From the NCBI RefSeq assembly GCF_040438885.1, contig NZ_CP159218.1, forward strand, positions 1,426,001 through 1,490,000: a stretch of DNA of 64,000 nt. The letters run 5' to 3'. The notes beneath the pieces are model-generated. The model did no database searches. It saw only the letters and a list, made by a program, of their open reading frames with translations, and was not told where the DNA came from. The position numbers and the translations under genes are program-made. Positions 7,691 through 17,586 of the stretch are shown piece by piece (the stretch's first letter is position 1; every line of letters starts with the position of its first letter). Source of the stretch: Nakamurella sp. A5-74 (GTDB lineage: Bacteria; Actinomycetota; Actinomycetes; Mycobacteriales; Nakamurellaceae).

Positions 7691-9118
7691 GTGTCAGATC
7701 ATCGCGGCCAGCGCGCCCGCACCGCAGCAAGCCGGCCGTCCAGGACGGTGGGTACCCCCGGCCGGATCCGGCTGACGGTCGCCATCGGCGTCCTGGCGAC
7801 GGTGACGGCCGCCTGCGGCAGCACGGTCGCCGGGGTGTCCGCGAACGGGTCCGTTGCCACTCCCGCCACCGCCTCGAGTTCGACGTCCGATTCCAGTCCG
7901 TCGCCCTTGATGACCAGCAGCACACCTGGGAGCACAAAGCCTCCGGCAGGTTCAACCGATGCGGGTTCCAGCTCCGCCACACCGTCGAGCAGCAGTGACC
8001 GGTCGAGCAGTAGTGACCCGTCGAGCAGCAGTGACCCGTCGAGCAGCAGCGAGGCGAGCACATCCGGCGGGCCGGACGACGCGAAGCTGTACCCGACGAA
8101 GCCCATCCCGTACAACGTCACCCCGAACACCGTTGGCATCGCGTCCCTGATGGAGGGTCGGCGGCTGGCCGGTTATGTGCTGGACCCCGGCCAAATCGAT
8201 CCGAAGCTGACCCGGTTCGTGCCCTACCCGACGTTCCCGCTGCGGGATTCGGACGCACTCTCGGTCATCTTCCCTGACCAGAGCACCCAGCTGATCGCCC
8301 GTCGGCAGGGTATGTACGCGGGCTACTCCGCGACCCGCTCCGATCCGTCGAGCAAGGCGTCGATGGTGTTGGCGGTGTTCGTCTTCCCCAGCGCGGGAGC
8401 CGCCCAGAAGGCTGCGACCGGGATGGCGAACTCGAGCAAGGACGTGTCGGACACCGTGCTGAAGTACCCCGATCTGCCGGGTGCGATCGGCAATCAGGGA
8501 GCTGCCGGCACCACTGCGTTCAGCGGTCAGGTGTTCATCGCCAGCGGCCAGTCCGTCGTCTACGTCTACGTCAACGGTGGGATCTCGCAGAAGGCGACCG
8601 TGCCAGGGCGGATGAAGACGGCGCTGACCAGGCAGCTGGCAGCGCTGAAGGCGTACTCCCCGACTCCGAAGAACGCCTTGATGAAACAGGAGTTCGACCC
8701 GACCGGGCTGTATGCGCGGACCCTGCCGCCGGCGAAGAATTACGTACAGTTCGGGATGTACTCCGGGCAGGGGGCGCTGCACAGCCAGGCCGATGCCCTC
8801 GCCACGGCCAAGCTCTTCTCCAGTACCGGGGTCGACGTGGTGGCCAAGGGCCGATCGGTGCTGTACCGGGCCAAGGATGCGGCGGGGGCGACCGCAGTGC
8901 GCGACGCGTTCTACGCCCAGGAGGTGGCCATGAACAGTCGCTACCGCGATTTCGATCCGGGGACCACCGCCGGCTCGCCGCGGTGTCTGCAGGACTCCGT
9001 GCAGTCGCAGTACGTCTGCTACGCCACGGTCGACAGGGTCACCATCGAGTACTCGTCGCTGTCGGAGACCGATCTCAAACGGTCGTTGGAGACCCAGGTA
9101 GCGCTGCTGCAGCAGTGA
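7691..9118 (+). CDS. Predicted lipoprotein, unknown function
   Basis: A 475-residue secreted protein with a signal segment (residues 27-41) and the lipobox VTAACG, lipidated Cys at 42. Residues about 60-135 are a Ser/Thr/Pro-rich stalk with four SSSSD-type repeats encoded by an 18-bp tandem repeat. The folded part (from about 140) starts YPTKPIPYNVTP and continues with PTFPLRDSDALSVIFP and a second half with FQ-like strands and two Cys near the end (RCLQDS, YVCYAT). It recalls Nocardia/Rhodococcus DUF7373-type lipoproteins, a tentative match. The GTG at 7691 has GAGAGG upstream; an ATG at 7655 is the alternative. Confidence 0.75.
   Translation: MSDHRGQRARTAASRPSRTVGTPGRIRLTVAIGVLATVTAACGSTVAGVSANGSVATPATASSSTSDSSPSPLMTSSTPGSTKPPAGSTDAGSSSATPSSSSDRSSSSDPSSSSDPSSSSEASTSGGPDDAKLYPTKPIPYNVTPNTVGIASLMEGRRLAGYVLDPGQIDPKLTRFVPYPTFPLRDSDALSVIFPDQSTQLIARRQGMYAGYSATRSDPSSKASMVLAVFVFPSAGAAQKAATGMANSSKDVSDTVLKYPDLPGAIGNQGAAGTTAFSGQVFIASGQSVVYVYVNGGISQKATVPGRMKTALTRQLAALKAYSPTPKNALMKQEFDPTGLYARTLPPAKNYVQFGMYSGQGALHSQADALATAKLFSSTGVDVVAKGRSVLYRAKDAAGATAVRDAFYAQEVAMNSRYRDFDPGTTAGSPRCLQDSVQSQYVCYATVDRVTIEYSSLSETDLKRSLETQVALLQQ
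7983..8054. repeat. 18-bp tandem repeat, four units, in lipoprotein gene
   Basis: Units at 7983-8000, 8001-8018, 8019-8036 and 8037-8054 follow CGTCGAGCAGCAGTGACC and encode a Ser-rich SSSSDP-type stalk. Unit length keeps the reading frame. Confidence 0.9.
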
Positions 9119-9431
9119 CCTGCGTCGCCCCTGGTCGAGAGCGACGCCGGCGATTTTGACCGGGGGATGCTCCTCGCGGTATCGTCGAGCTTCGTGCGCC
9201 GCGCGGATCTCCGTTCGGAGTTCTCCACGCGCAGTTCTCGACCCGCAGTGAGCTCGGCCCTCCGGTCCGCGTTCCGACCGGGTCCGGGGATGTTCGGCGG
9301 TGCACGCGGCGGGCCATCCAGGCCCGGCATCCGGATCCGGCACAGCCTTCCGACCGCGTCAGCGGACCGCGGGCGCTGCAGGTTCCATCGATGAATGTTC
9401 ACCCACGCAGAAGAGACGAAGAGGCAGATCT
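9119..9431 (+). promoter_or_regulatory. Gap with likely rplM-rpsI promoter
   Basis: No gene is seen in these 313 bases. TTGACC at 9156-9161 and TATCGT at 9180-9185 are 18 bases apart and form the best promoter candidate, giving a leader of about 240 bases. An AAGAGG ribosome site precedes the rplM start. Confidence 0.5.
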
Positions 9432-9875
9432 GTGCGCACGTACAGCCCCAAGCCCGGCGATGTCACCCGCGCCTGGCACGTGATCGACGCGACCGACGTC
9501 GTGCTCGGTCGGCTCGCCAGCCAGACCGCTCAGCTGCTGCGTGGCAAGCACAAGCCGATCTACGCACCGCACGCCGACACCGGTGACTTCGTCGTCATCA
9601 TCAACGCCGACAAGGTCGCCATCTCCGGCAACAAGCGCGACGGCAAGATCCTGTACCGGCACTCCGGCTACCCGGGTGGCCTGCGCGCGCAGACCGTCGG
9701 CCAACTGCTCGACTCGCGTCCCGACAAGCTCGTCGAGAAGGCCGTCATCGGGATGCTGCCGCACAACTCCCTCGGTCGTTCCATGGCCCGGAAGCTCAAG
9801 GTCTATGCAGGTTCCGAGCACCCGCACACGGCTCAGCAGCCGCAGCCCTTCGAGATCATCCAGGTCGCGCAGTGA
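9432..9875 (+). CDS. rplM: 50S ribosomal protein L13
   Basis: A 147-residue early-assembly protein of the large subunit. It begins [19 protein letters not shown] and shows the L13 motifs [25 protein letters not shown] and [12 protein letters not shown]. The GTG at 9432 gives the family start and has AAGAGG about eight bases upstream; longer readings in the same frame have no family match. The stop overlaps the rpsI start by four bases (GTGA), so the two proteins are translationally coupled as in most bacteria. Confidence 0.97.
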   Translation: MRTYSPKPGDVTRAWHVIDATDVVLGRLASQTAQLLRGKHKPIYAPHADTGDFVVIINADKVAISGNKRDGKILYRHSGYPGGLRAQTVGQLLDSRPDKLVEKAVIGMLPHNSLGRSMARKLKVYAGSEHPHTAQQPQPFEIIQVAQ

Positions 9876-10540
9876 CCTCTCCGACCGACCCCACCACCAG
9901 CGAGGCAGAAACCACTGTGAGCGAGACTCCCGAGACCACCGCGCCCGTCGAGGCCGCGCCCGTCGAGACTGACACTGCCGAGGACGTCACCACCGACGCC
10001 CCGGTTGCTGACGCCCCCGCGGCCGAGGAAACCGCAGAGGTCGTCGAGGCCACCGAGTCCACCGAGGCTCCGGCCGGCGACGAGGCCACTGCGGCTCCGG
10101 CCGATGACGAGGCACCGTCGATCGTTCCCGCCGCAGCCGCCCCGGTCGCCGTCGACCGCCCCGTGCAGACCGTCGGCCGCCGCAAGGAGGCCGTCGTCCG
10201 CGTCCGCCTCATGCCCGGCACCGGGGTGTTCACCCTCAACGGCCGCACCATGGACAACTACTTCCCGAACAAGGTCCACCAGCAGCTCATCAAGGAGCCG
10301 CTGGTCACCCTGGAGAAGGAAGGCATCTACGACGTCCACGCCTCGCTCGTCGGCGGCGGCGTCACCGGCCAGGCCGGTGCGTTGCGGCTCGGCATCGCCC
10401 GCGCCCTGATCGAACTCGACATCTCCGACCGGCCACCGTTGAAGAAGGCAGGCTTCCTCAAGCGCGACCCGCGGGTCAAGGAGCGCAAGAAGTACGGTCT
10501 GAAGAAGGCCCGTAAGGCTCCCCAGTACTCCAAGCGCTGA
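9872..10540 (+). CDS. rpsI: 30S ribosomal protein S9 with acidic N-terminal extension
   Basis: The canonical S9, whose C-terminal tail reaches the P-site tRNA, starts at about residue 97 ([20 protein letters not shown]) and ends [11 protein letters not shown]. It is preceded by about 95 residues of Ala/Glu/Thr/Pro/Asp-rich sequence. Actinobacterial S9 proteins often have such tails, but this one is long (222 residues in all against about 130). The GTG at 9872 overlaps the rplM stop; a GTG at 9917 (VSETPETT) could also start it. The extension is strongly acidic, unusual for a ribosomal protein, and probably disordered. Confidence 0.93.
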   Translation: MTSPTDPTTSEAETTVSETPETTAPVEAAPVETDTAEDVTTDAPVADAPAAEETAEVVEATESTEAPAGDEATAAPADDEAPSIVPAAAAPVAVDRPVQTVGRRKEAVVRVRLMPGTGVFTLNGRTMDNYFPNKVHQQLIKEPLVTLEKEGIYDVHASLVGGGVTGQAGALRLGIARALIELDISDRPPLKKAGFLKRDPRVKERKKYGLKKARKAPQYSKR

Positions 10541-10560
10541 TCGCCCGGGCGAGCGGCACC

Positions 10561-11958
10561 ATGGGCCGACTCTTCGGCACCGACGGGGTTCGTGGGTTGG
10601 CCAACGTCGACCTCACCCCCGCTCTCGCCCTGCGCCTGGCCACCTCGGCCGCCCGTGTCCTCACCGCACTGTCGGGAGGCCGGGCGGTCGAGTCGTCTCC
10701 CGATCCGGCAGCGCAGCTCGGTTCTGTTCCTTCCGCTCCGGTCCGACGTCGGCGTCCGCTCGCGGTCATCGGCCGGGATCCGCGCGCCAGTGGCGAGATG
10801 CTCGAATCCGCGGTCGCTGCCGGGCTGGCCTCGGCCGGCATGGATGTCGTGCTGCTCGGTGTCCTGCCCACACCGGGGGTCGCCCACCTGACCGCCGACG
10901 TCGGCGCCGACCTGGGTGTCGTCATCTCCGCGTCGCACAACGCGATGCCGGACAACGGAATCAAGATCTTCGGGCCGGGCGGGCACAAACTCGAGGACGC
11001 CGTCGAGGACGCGATCGAGGCCGACATGGCGGCGGAGCACGTGCTGCCGATCGGTGACGGGGTCGGGCGGATCACCGCCGATCATGCGGCAGTCTCCCGC
11101 TACACGGACCACCTGCTGGTCTCCACCCCGCACTCGCTGGCCGGGCTGACCGTGGTGGTCGACTGCGCTCACGGAGCATCGTCATCCGTCGCTCCGGAGG
11201 TGTACCGGCGGGCCGGTGCCAGGGTCGTCGTCATCGCCGGCGAGCCGGACGGTCTCAACATCAACGAGGGTGTCGGATCCCAGCATCTCGATGGGCTCCG
11301 GGTCGCGGTGCTGGAGCACGGCGCCGATCTGGGGATCGCCCACGACGGCGATGCCGACCGGTGCCTGGCCATCGCCGCCGACGGCAGTGTCGTCGACGGG
11401 GACGCGATCCTGGCCCTGTTGGCGCTCTACCTGCAGGAACGGGGCGAGCTGGAGTTCGGCACCGTCGTCACGACGGTGATGGCCAACCTGGGATTCCACG
11501 AGGCGATGAGCAAGGCGGGTATCGCCGTGCGGACCACCGCCGTCGGCGATCGCTACATCCTGAAGGAAATGCGCCAGGGCGGGTTCTCGCTGGGCGGCGA
11601 GCAGTCCGGCCACTTCGTGATGAGCGACCACGCGACCACCGGGGACGGGCTGCTGACGGCACTGTTCCTGATGGGCCGGGTGGCCTCGAGCGGGATCTCG
11701 CTGGCGAACCTGGCCAGGGTGGTGACGCGGTTCCCGCAGGTGCTGATCAACGTACGGGTCAGCGACAAGTCCGTCGCCGAGTCGGCGCCGGTGCTCAGCG
11801 CCGTGCAGGACGCGGTTGCCGAGCTGGGTTCCTCCGGGCGGGTGCTGCTGCGGCCGTCCGGGACGGAGCCGCTGGTCAGGGTGATGGTGGAGGCCGCGAC
11901 GGCCGAGACCGCCCAGGCGGTGGCCGAACGGGTGGCGCAGGTCGTCCGCTCCGGCTGA
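10561..11958 (+). CDS. glmM: Phosphoglucosamine mutase
   Basis: GlmM converts glucosamine-6-phosphate to glucosamine-1-phosphate for peptidoglycan precursor synthesis. The 465-residue protein begins [14 protein letters not shown]; the phosphoserine loop is [19 protein letters not shown] (Ser near 123), the metal loop DGDADRC (near 261), and the phosphate-binding loop [14 protein letters not shown] near the end. Residues about 40-70 carry an extra Ser/Pro/Arg-rich insert. It follows rpsI by 20 bases, the usual actinobacterial linkage, and supplies the product of glmS (14827) to the pathway. Confidence 0.97.
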   Translation: MGRLFGTDGVRGLANVDLTPALALRLATSAARVLTALSGGRAVESSPDPAAQLGSVPSAPVRRRRPLAVIGRDPRASGEMLESAVAAGLASAGMDVVLLGVLPTPGVAHLTADVGADLGVVISASHNAMPDNGIKIFGPGGHKLEDAVEDAIEADMAAEHVLPIGDGVGRITADHAAVSRYTDHLLVSTPHSLAGLTVVVDCAHGASSSVAPEVYRRAGARVVVIAGEPDGLNINEGVGSQHLDGLRVAVLEHGADLGIAHDGDADRCLAIAADGSVVDGDAILALLALYLQERGELEFGTVVTTVMANLGFHEAMSKAGIAVRTTAVGDRYILKEMRQGGFSLGGEQSGHFVMSDHATTGDGLLTALFLMGRVASSGISLANLARVVTRFPQVLINVRVSDKSVAESAPVLSAVQDAVAELGSSGRVLLRPSGTEPLVRVMVEAATAETAQAVAERVAQVVRSG

Positions 11959-11998
11959 CGCGTCGTCCCGGGCTCGGACGTGCGTCAGAGCCGGACGA

Positions 11999-12814
11999 TC
12001 AGTGCTCGTCCTTCGGATCAGCCAGATCGATGATGCCGGTACCCGACAGCGAGCCGTCCAACTCGTCGGCGAGCTGGTCCTGACCGGTGAGGTGTCGCAA
12101 CAGGAACGCCGTGGCCAAAGTCGCGGTGACCTGGTGGATCCGCTTCTCCGCGCCGTCGCCGACGATCGCCGTCGTCCAGTGCTTGCCCTCACCCAGACCC
12201 AGGTGCTTGGCACCCTTGACCTCGCGGAGCTGGACAGGCCCGCCCCAGGACCTGGCGAAGTCCGCCCCGGCATGGTCGCTCATCGCATCGACCTGGCCGA
12301 CCAGGTGCAGCGCCGGGACATGGATCCGACCGGCAGCCGCGCGGGCGGTCTTCGTCGCCACCGGTGTGACTGTCACCACTGCCTTGATCGTGCTGTCGCT
12401 CGCAGCGGCCAGCACGGCAGCGCCGCCGCCGACCGAATGGCCCAGCACACCGAGCTTCGCGGCGGATCCGGTGATGACGCCGCCGGCAACCCGCCCGGTG
12501 ACCACCGCCCGCAGCGCGCGCGAGAGATCAGCGCCGAGCCCTGAGTGCGAGGGGACCGGCCCACGCTCGGTGGCCGGCGCCACGACGATGAAGCCCCACG
12601 ACGCGAGGTGACGCATGAGCCTGGTGTACCGGGTGACCGGCTGCAGCCAACCGTGACCGAACGCCACCACCGGCAGATCGCGCCCGGAAACCGGAGCGAT
12701 CACCTGACCGGGGATGCCGCTGGGGTCCAGTGGACCGGACGCCACCCGGTGCGGTCCGAGATGGGCGGTGTAGTCCAGGGTCGGTCGCTGGATGGAAGGG
12801 CTGGTGCGCGCCAC
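11999..12814 (-). CDS. Alpha/beta hydrolase, dienelactone hydrolase/chlorophyllase-like
   Basis: A 271-residue alpha/beta hydrolase. The nucleophile elbow is GHSVGGGAAV (Ser near 129), preceded by the oxyanion strand VVAFGHGWLQP; the acid and histidine are likely in LVGQVDAMSDHAG and KGAKHLGLGEG. The layout suggests an esterase/lipase of the chlorophyllase or PET-hydrolase-like type; the substrate is unknown and no signal peptide is seen. The GTG at 12814 has GAGAGG eight bases upstream; a longer reading would run into the divergent gene at 12862. It converges on glmM with 40 bases between stops. Confidence 0.82.
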   Translation of the reverse strand: MARTSPSIQRPTLDYTAHLGPHRVASGPLDPSGIPGQVIAPVSGRDLPVVAFGHGWLQPVTRYTRLMRHLASWGFIVVAPATERGPVPSHSGLGADLSRALRAVVTGRVAGGVITGSAAKLGVLGHSVGGGAAVLAAASDSTIKAVVTVTPVATKTARAAAGRIHVPALHLVGQVDAMSDHAGADFARSWGGPVQLREVKGAKHLGLGEGKHWTTAIVGDGAEKRIHQVTATLATAFLLRHLTGQDQLADELDGSLSGTGIIDLADPKDEH

Positions 12815-12861
12815 TTGCCTGACCTCTCGGTTGGTACTTCCCTGTCGTCGATACTGTACGG

Positions 12862-14634
12862 ATGAGCGCTCCCTCCGGTACATCGACCGCTGGTCTGTCA
12901 GGTGCGAATCCGTCCGGTGCAAATCCTTCCGGTGCCAATTCTTCCGTGGCAGGTCCGTCCGTCCCGGATCCGTGGACTGCAGGACCCTCGGCCGCGTTCG
13001 CCGACGATCTGCGCCGCTTCATCCGGGCCAGGTTCCCCGTGCTGTCCATCACCACCGCGGAGGAAGCGCGAGTGCTGGCCGACATCGCGGCGGTCGTCGG
13101 CAACCGGAAGCAGGTGGTGCCGCCGCGGCGGGTCTTCATCTGGACCACCTCCAGTGGGTTCGCCGAGCTCGGTCGACCGCCGGCGGCGGACACCCGCACA
13201 CCGCATGCGGCGCTGGCGGCCGCAGCGACGCTCAGCACGCCGAGCGTGGTGGTGATGATCGACGTCCATCCGTGGCTCGGTGGGGGACAGCTGCCGCCGG
13301 ACACCCAACTGGTGCGTGCCCTCAAGGACACCGCGCGGCTCTACCAGGACGGCACCGTTCCGCGGACCCTCGTGCTCGTCAGCAGCGTGCCGAACATCCC
13401 GGCCGAGCTCGAAGCACTGGTGACCCATCTCGACTATCCGCTGCCCGACGAGCCGTTCCTGCGCGGCCTGCTGCAGCGGATGATCACCCGCAACACCGAG
13501 AGCGGCTCGGTGCGCAGCGAGCTCACGGACGAGGACGCCGAACGGTTGGCCGCCGCAGCGGTCGGGTTGACCGCGTTCGAGGCGGAGAACGCCTTCGCCA
13601 GGGCCATGGTGGTCGACGGCACGCTCACCGCCGCTGACGTCAGCGTGGTCGCGGAGGAAAAGGGTCAGATCATCCGCAAGTCGGGAGTTCTGGAGCTGGT
13701 CTCCTCGACCGTCAAGCTCGAGGACATCGGCGGCCTGGGCAACCTGAAGACCTGGCTCACCAAGCGCAACGGATCGTGGTTGGCCGAGGCGCGCTCGTAC
13801 GGCCTGCCCGCGCCGAAGGGCGTGCTGATGACCGGGGTGCCGGGATGCGGCAAATCGCTGACGGCCAAGGCGATGTCGTCCGCGTGGGGCCTGCCGCTGA
13901 TCAGGCTGGACATCGGCCGGGTGTTCGGCGGGTTGGTGGGTGCGAGCGAGCAGAACATGCGAACGGCGATCCGCACCGCCGAGGCGGTCGCGCCGTGTGT
14001 GCTGTGGATCGACGAGATCGAGAAGGGGTTTGCCTCCGGTGCATCGGGCAGCGGTGATTCCGGCACCTCGGCGCGGGTGTTCGGCACGTTCCTGTCATGG
14101 ATGCAGGAGAAGAAGGCCGCGGTGTTCGTGATGGCGACCGCCAACAACATCTCGTTGCTGCCACCGGAGTTCCTCCGCAAGGGCCGCTTCGACGAGATCT
14201 TCTTCGTCGACCTGCCGACTGCCTCGGAGCGGCGCGACATCTTCGGCCTCCACCTCCGGGCCCGGCTCGCGGCAGGCCCGGCTCTCGGCGAACTCCCGAT
14301 CAGCGAGGAACTGCTCGGTGCGCTGGCCGCCGAGACGGAGGGGTTCTCCGGGGCCGAGATCGAGCAGGTCGCCATCTCGGCGTGTTTCGATGCCTTCGCG
14401 GGTCGGCGGCCACTGCAGCCCGACGATCTGCACCGGGAGATCGCGAACACCGTGCCGCTGTCGGTCACCCAGTCCGAGGAGATCACCGCCCTGCGACGCT
14501 GGGCGGACGTGCGTGCGGTCGCCGCCTCCGCATCGCAGGACCGGGTCGGATACGCGGTCCCTGCGGTGTCCGTCCCCGCGCCGGTCGACCCGCAGACCGT
14601 TGCGGAACGGGGCGGGCGACCCCTCGAAGCGTGA
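12862..14634 (+). CDS. AAA+ ATPase, Ycf46-like
   Basis: A 590-residue ATPase. The C-terminal AAA module has Walker A GVPGCGKS (near 325), Walker B LWIDEIEKG (near 382), the sensor segment VMATANNISLLPPEF and the arginine finger region RKGRFDEIFF. The N-terminal third (residues 50-250: IRARFPVLSITTAEEARVL, VVVMIDVHPWL) is a degenerate P-loop-like domain typical of Ycf46, a group linked in cyanobacteria to carbon metabolism but undefined here. Residues 14-28 are a SGANP repeat encoded by three 15-bp units (12901-12945). It is divergent from the hydrolase gene, 47 bases apart. Confidence 0.85.
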   Translation: MSAPSGTSTAGLSGANPSGANPSGANSSVAGPSVPDPWTAGPSAAFADDLRRFIRARFPVLSITTAEEARVLADIAAVVGNRKQVVPPRRVFIWTTSSGFAELGRPPAADTRTPHAALAAAATLSTPSVVVMIDVHPWLGGGQLPPDTQLVRALKDTARLYQDGTVPRTLVLVSSVPNIPAELEALVTHLDYPLPDEPFLRGLLQRMITRNTESGSVRSELTDEDAERLAAAAVGLTAFEAENAFARAMVVDGTLTAADVSVVAEEKGQIIRKSGVLELVSSTVKLEDIGGLGNLKTWLTKRNGSWLAEARSYGLPAPKGVLMTGVPGCGKSLTAKAMSSAWGLPLIRLDIGRVFGGLVGASEQNMRTAIRTAEAVAPCVLWIDEIEKGFASGASGSGDSGTSARVFGTFLSWMQEKKAAVFVMATANNISLLPPEFLRKGRFDEIFFVDLPTASERRDIFGLHLRARLAAGPALGELPISEELLGALAAETEGFSGAEIEQVAISACFDAFAGRRPLQPDDLHREIANTVPLSVTQSEEITALRRWADVRAVAASASQDRVGYAVPAVSVPAPVDPQTVAERGGRPLEA

Positions 14635-14813
14635 TCTCGCGCCCCGGCGGATGCGAGATCGCACACACGAGCGCCGCCGGGGTTTGGTCGGAACTGCGCT
14701 CTCAGCCGCTGTTTCGATCATGGTCGAGCGGTCCAGGGCGTCAGAGCACCGGTCGCGCAGATTAGCTGCGTGATTCACCCGCAGGGTGCGCACGCGCACG
14801 GTCCCGGCTCGCC

Positions 14814-14819
14814 TAGCCT
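14814..14819 (+). promoter_or_regulatory. Leaderless -10 element for glmS
   Basis: TAGCCT at 14814-14819 ends seven bases before the glmS GTG, so transcription should start at or next to the start codon. No ribosome site is present, consistent with a leaderless mRNA. Confidence 0.5.
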
Positions 14820-14826
14820 GATCAGC

Positions 14827-16692
14827 GTGTGCGGAATCATCGGTTACGTCGGACCTCGTGACGCTCTCGGCCTACTGGTCGAGGGCCTGCGCAGGATGGA
14901 ATATCGAGGCTACGACTCGGCGGGTGTTTCCGTCGTCAGCCGTGATGGCGCGCTGCGGGTGGCGAAGAAGGCAGGACGCCTCGCCAACCTCGAGCAGGAG
15001 ATCAAGGTCGGCAACCACCACCTCGTCGGCACCACCGGCATCGGTCACACCCGCTGGGCCACGCACGGTGGCCCGACCGACCGCAATGCCCATCCGCACC
15101 TGGACGCGACCGGCACGCTCGCCGTCATCCACAACGGCATCATCGAGAACTTCGCCGAGCTGCGTGCGGAGCTGGAGCACGCCGGCATCGAACTGGTCAG
15201 TGAGACCGACACCGAAGTGGTCTCGCACCTGCTCGGCCGCGCCTACCGCGGCGAGACCGGTGAGACGGCCGGCGATCTCGAAGCGTCCATGGCTGCGGTC
15301 GCACGGCGACTCGAAGGCGCTTTCACGCTCGTCGCTGCCCATGCGTCCGAGCCGGATCTGCTGGTCGCCGCCCGGCGCAACTCGCCGTTGGTGATCGGCG
15401 TCGGTGACGGAGAGATGTTCCTGGCCAGCGACGTCTCCGCGTTCATCGAGTTCACCCGCGAAGCGGTGGAACTGGGTCAGGACCAGCTGGTGGTCATCAC
15501 GCCGGACGGCTACCGGGTGTCCGGCTTCAGTGGCGGTGAAGCCGATGCCCGGCCGTTCACCGTCACCTGGAACCTGGCGGCCGCGGAGAAGGGCGGTCAC
15601 CTGACGTTCATGGACAAGGAGATCGCCGAGCAGCCGACAGCGTTGGCGGACACGCTGCGGGGCCACTTCGACGGCACCCGCGTCGTGCTCGACGAGCAAC
15701 GCCTCGGCGAGGACGAGTTGCGCACCATCGACAAGGTGTTCGTGGTGGCCTGCGGCAGCGCCTACCACTCAGGTCTGGTCGCGAAGTACGCCATCGAACA
15801 CTGGACCCGACTGCCGGTCGAGGTCGAGTTGGCCAGCGAGTTCCGCTACCGCGATCCGGTCCTGGACCGCGACACCCTGGTGGTCGCAGTCAGCCAGTCG
15901 GGAGAGACGGCCGACACTCTCGAGGCGGTGCGGCACGCGCGCCGGCAGCGAGCCAGGGTGCTCGCGGTGTGCAACACCAACGGTTCGCAGATCCCCCGGG
16001 AATCCGACGCCGTCCTCTACACCCATGCCGGTCCGGAGATCGGCGTCGCCTCGACGAAGGCGTTCCTCGCGCAGATCGCAGCCAACCTGCTGGTCGGTCT
16101 CGCCTTGGCGCAGGCCAGGGGGACGAAGTTCTCCGACGAGGTCGCCCGGGAATTCGAAGCACTCGAGCGGGTTCCTGCCGCCGTGGCGGAGACGCTGACG
16201 AGGATGGACGCCGTGCGGGCACTCGGCCAGGAGATCGCCGATTCGAAGGCGGTGCTGTTCCTGGGCCGGCACGTCGGGTATCCGGTGGCGCTCGAGGGGG
16301 CGCTCAAGCTCAAGGAGCTGGCGTACATGCATGCGGAGGGGTTTGCGGCCGGCGAACTCAAACACGGTCCGATCGCACTGATCGAGAAAGGCCTGCCCGT
16401 TGTCGTCGTCACGCCGTCACCGAGTGCGCAACCGCTGCTGCACTCCAAGATCCTGTCCAACATCAGGGAGATCCAGGCCCGGGGGGCGCGCACGATCGTG
16501 ATCGGCGAGGAGGGGGACAAGACCATCGCGCCGTTCGCCGACTTCTTCGTCGAACTCCCGGCCCTGCCGTCGCTCCTGCAGCCGCTCGTTGCGACTGTTC
16601 CGTTGCAGGTTCTGGCCGCCGAGATAGCCCGAACGCGTGGTTACGACATCGACAAACCGCGGAATCTGGCCAAGTCCGTCACTGTCGAGTGA
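14827..16692 (+). CDS. glmS: Glutamine-fructose-6-phosphate aminotransferase
   Basis: GlmS makes glucosamine-6-phosphate from fructose-6-phosphate and glutamine, the entry to cell-wall amino sugars. The start at 14827 gives MCGIIGYVGPRDA, placing the catalytic Cys at position 2, exposed after Met removal; an upstream start would bury it. The glutaminase domain (HTRWATHGGPTDRNAHPH, HNGIIENF) covers residues 2-240, and two SIS domains follow (ACGSAYHSG, VSQSGETADT, ELKHGPIALI), ending in KSVTVE. The length of 621 is normal. It is monocistronic; a 213-base gap follows. Confidence 0.97.
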   Translation: MCGIIGYVGPRDALGLLVEGLRRMEYRGYDSAGVSVVSRDGALRVAKKAGRLANLEQEIKVGNHHLVGTTGIGHTRWATHGGPTDRNAHPHLDATGTLAVIHNGIIENFAELRAELEHAGIELVSETDTEVVSHLLGRAYRGETGETAGDLEASMAAVARRLEGAFTLVAAHASEPDLLVAARRNSPLVIGVGDGEMFLASDVSAFIEFTREAVELGQDQLVVITPDGYRVSGFSGGEADARPFTVTWNLAAAEKGGHLTFMDKEIAEQPTALADTLRGHFDGTRVVLDEQRLGEDELRTIDKVFVVACGSAYHSGLVAKYAIEHWTRLPVEVELASEFRYRDPVLDRDTLVVAVSQSGETADTLEAVRHARRQRARVLAVCNTNGSQIPRESDAVLYTHAGPEIGVASTKAFLAQIAANLLVGLALAQARGTKFSDEVAREFEALERVPAAVAETLTRMDAVRALGQEIADSKAVLFLGRHVGYPVALEGALKLKELAYMHAEGFAAGELKHGPIALIEKGLPVVVVTPSPSAQPLLHSKILSNIREIQARGARTIVIGEEGDKTIAPFADFFVELPALPSLLQPLVATVPLQVLAAEIARTRGYDIDKPRNLAKSVTVE

Positions 16693-16763
16693 CGTTCCCA
16701 CACTCAGTGTGATTCATTCGGAGGATTGTTCGGCAGAGTCCCCCGGAGGGGGCATACTGACTC

Positions 16764-16792
16764 CAGGAAATGTTGCAGTACGTGTTTTCCTG
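16764..16792. promoter_or_regulatory. Inverted repeat upstream of HTH regulator
   Basis: CAGGAAA at 16764-16770 pairs with TTTCCTG at 16786-16792 across 15 bases. It lies 114 bases before the regulator start at 16906, with a -10-like TAGTCT at 16814-16819 downstream. It may be an operator for autoregulation. Confidence 0.4.
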
Positions 16793-16905
16793 AGGGAGAG
16801 TGTCGTCGTACCGTAGTCTCGACGGGCCTGCTCGCGGACACCTGCTCGGTGGGACACACAGGCGGCGGCTCGAGTCGTCGAGCACGAATGGGACAGGGGC
16901 AAGGC

Positions 16906-17562
16906 ATGACGGCACCGACCGCAAAGCCTGCTGTTCTCACCCTTCGGGGCGCTGAACTACTGGAAGCTCTGGGCGCGCTGGTCTCCGAGACCAAGTACGA
17001 GATCCTCAGTGCGCTGCCAGACCAGATGTCCTTCGATGTCACCGCGCTGCGGTCGAATTGGGACGGCGACATCGCCAGCCTCGAACGTGGGGTCGACACC
17101 CGGTGGATCTACCCGGCCAAGGCGGCGCGCGATCCGGAAATCCTGGAATACCTGACGCAGTTCGCGGCCCGTGGGGCGAAGGTCAGGGTGCTGGCCTCCG
17201 TGCCCAACCGCATCCTGGTCTCCGATCGGGTGCGCGCTGTCGTGCCGGACACCGGCGAGGGACCCGGTCCGAAGGCGCTGTTCATCACCGGTCGCCCTCT
17301 GGTCCGCGCGATCTACACCCAGTTCGTGGAGATGTGGCGGGCCTCGATGCCGGTCGGGTTCTCGACCGGCGGGCTCGATGTGGACCTCGTGCGCGACACA
17401 TTGAGTGCGCTCCAGACCGGTCTCACGGACGACGCGGCAGCGCGACAGTTCGGCTGGTCGGTGCGCACGTATCGTCGCCGGATCGCGGCGGTGCTGAGCC
17501 TGCTCGGCACCACCAGTCGGTTCGAGGCGGGAGCGCTCGCGCGTACACAGGGCTGGATCTAG
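16906..17562 (+). CDS. Transcriptional regulator with C-terminal LuxR/HTH domain
   Basis: A 218-residue predicted DNA-binding regulator. The N-terminal 140 residues (LRGAELLEALGALVSETKYE, ERGVDTRWIYPAKAARDPE, GAKVRVLASVPNRILVSDR) resemble the phospholipase-D-like sensor region of TrmB/LuxR-type actinobacterial regulators; the end (TDDAAARQFGWSVRTYRRRI) is a helix-turn-helix. The ligand is unknown. The ATG at 16906 has GGGGCAAGG just upstream. It converges, 24 bases apart, on the unknown gene at 17587 and so faces the peptide cassette (18730-18858). The pairing suggests it controls or senses that cassette, which is inference. Confidence 0.7.
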   Translation: MTAPTAKPAVLTLRGAELLEALGALVSETKYEILSALPDQMSFDVTALRSNWDGDIASLERGVDTRWIYPAKAARDPEILEYLTQFAARGAKVRVLASVPNRILVSDRVRAVVPDTGEGPGPKALFITGRPLVRAIYTQFVEMWRASMPVGFSTGGLDVDLVRDTLSALQTGLTDDAAARQFGWSVRTYRRRIAAVLSLLGTTSRFEAGALARTQGWI

Positions 17563-17586
17563 GTTCCGGTGGGCCTGACGAACGGG

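Noticed and set aside
14095-14799. Minus-strand frame antisense to the AAA ATPase end and glmS upstream region
   Set aside because: It is an Arg/Gly-rich shadow with no domain, and its start lies in the glmS promoter area.
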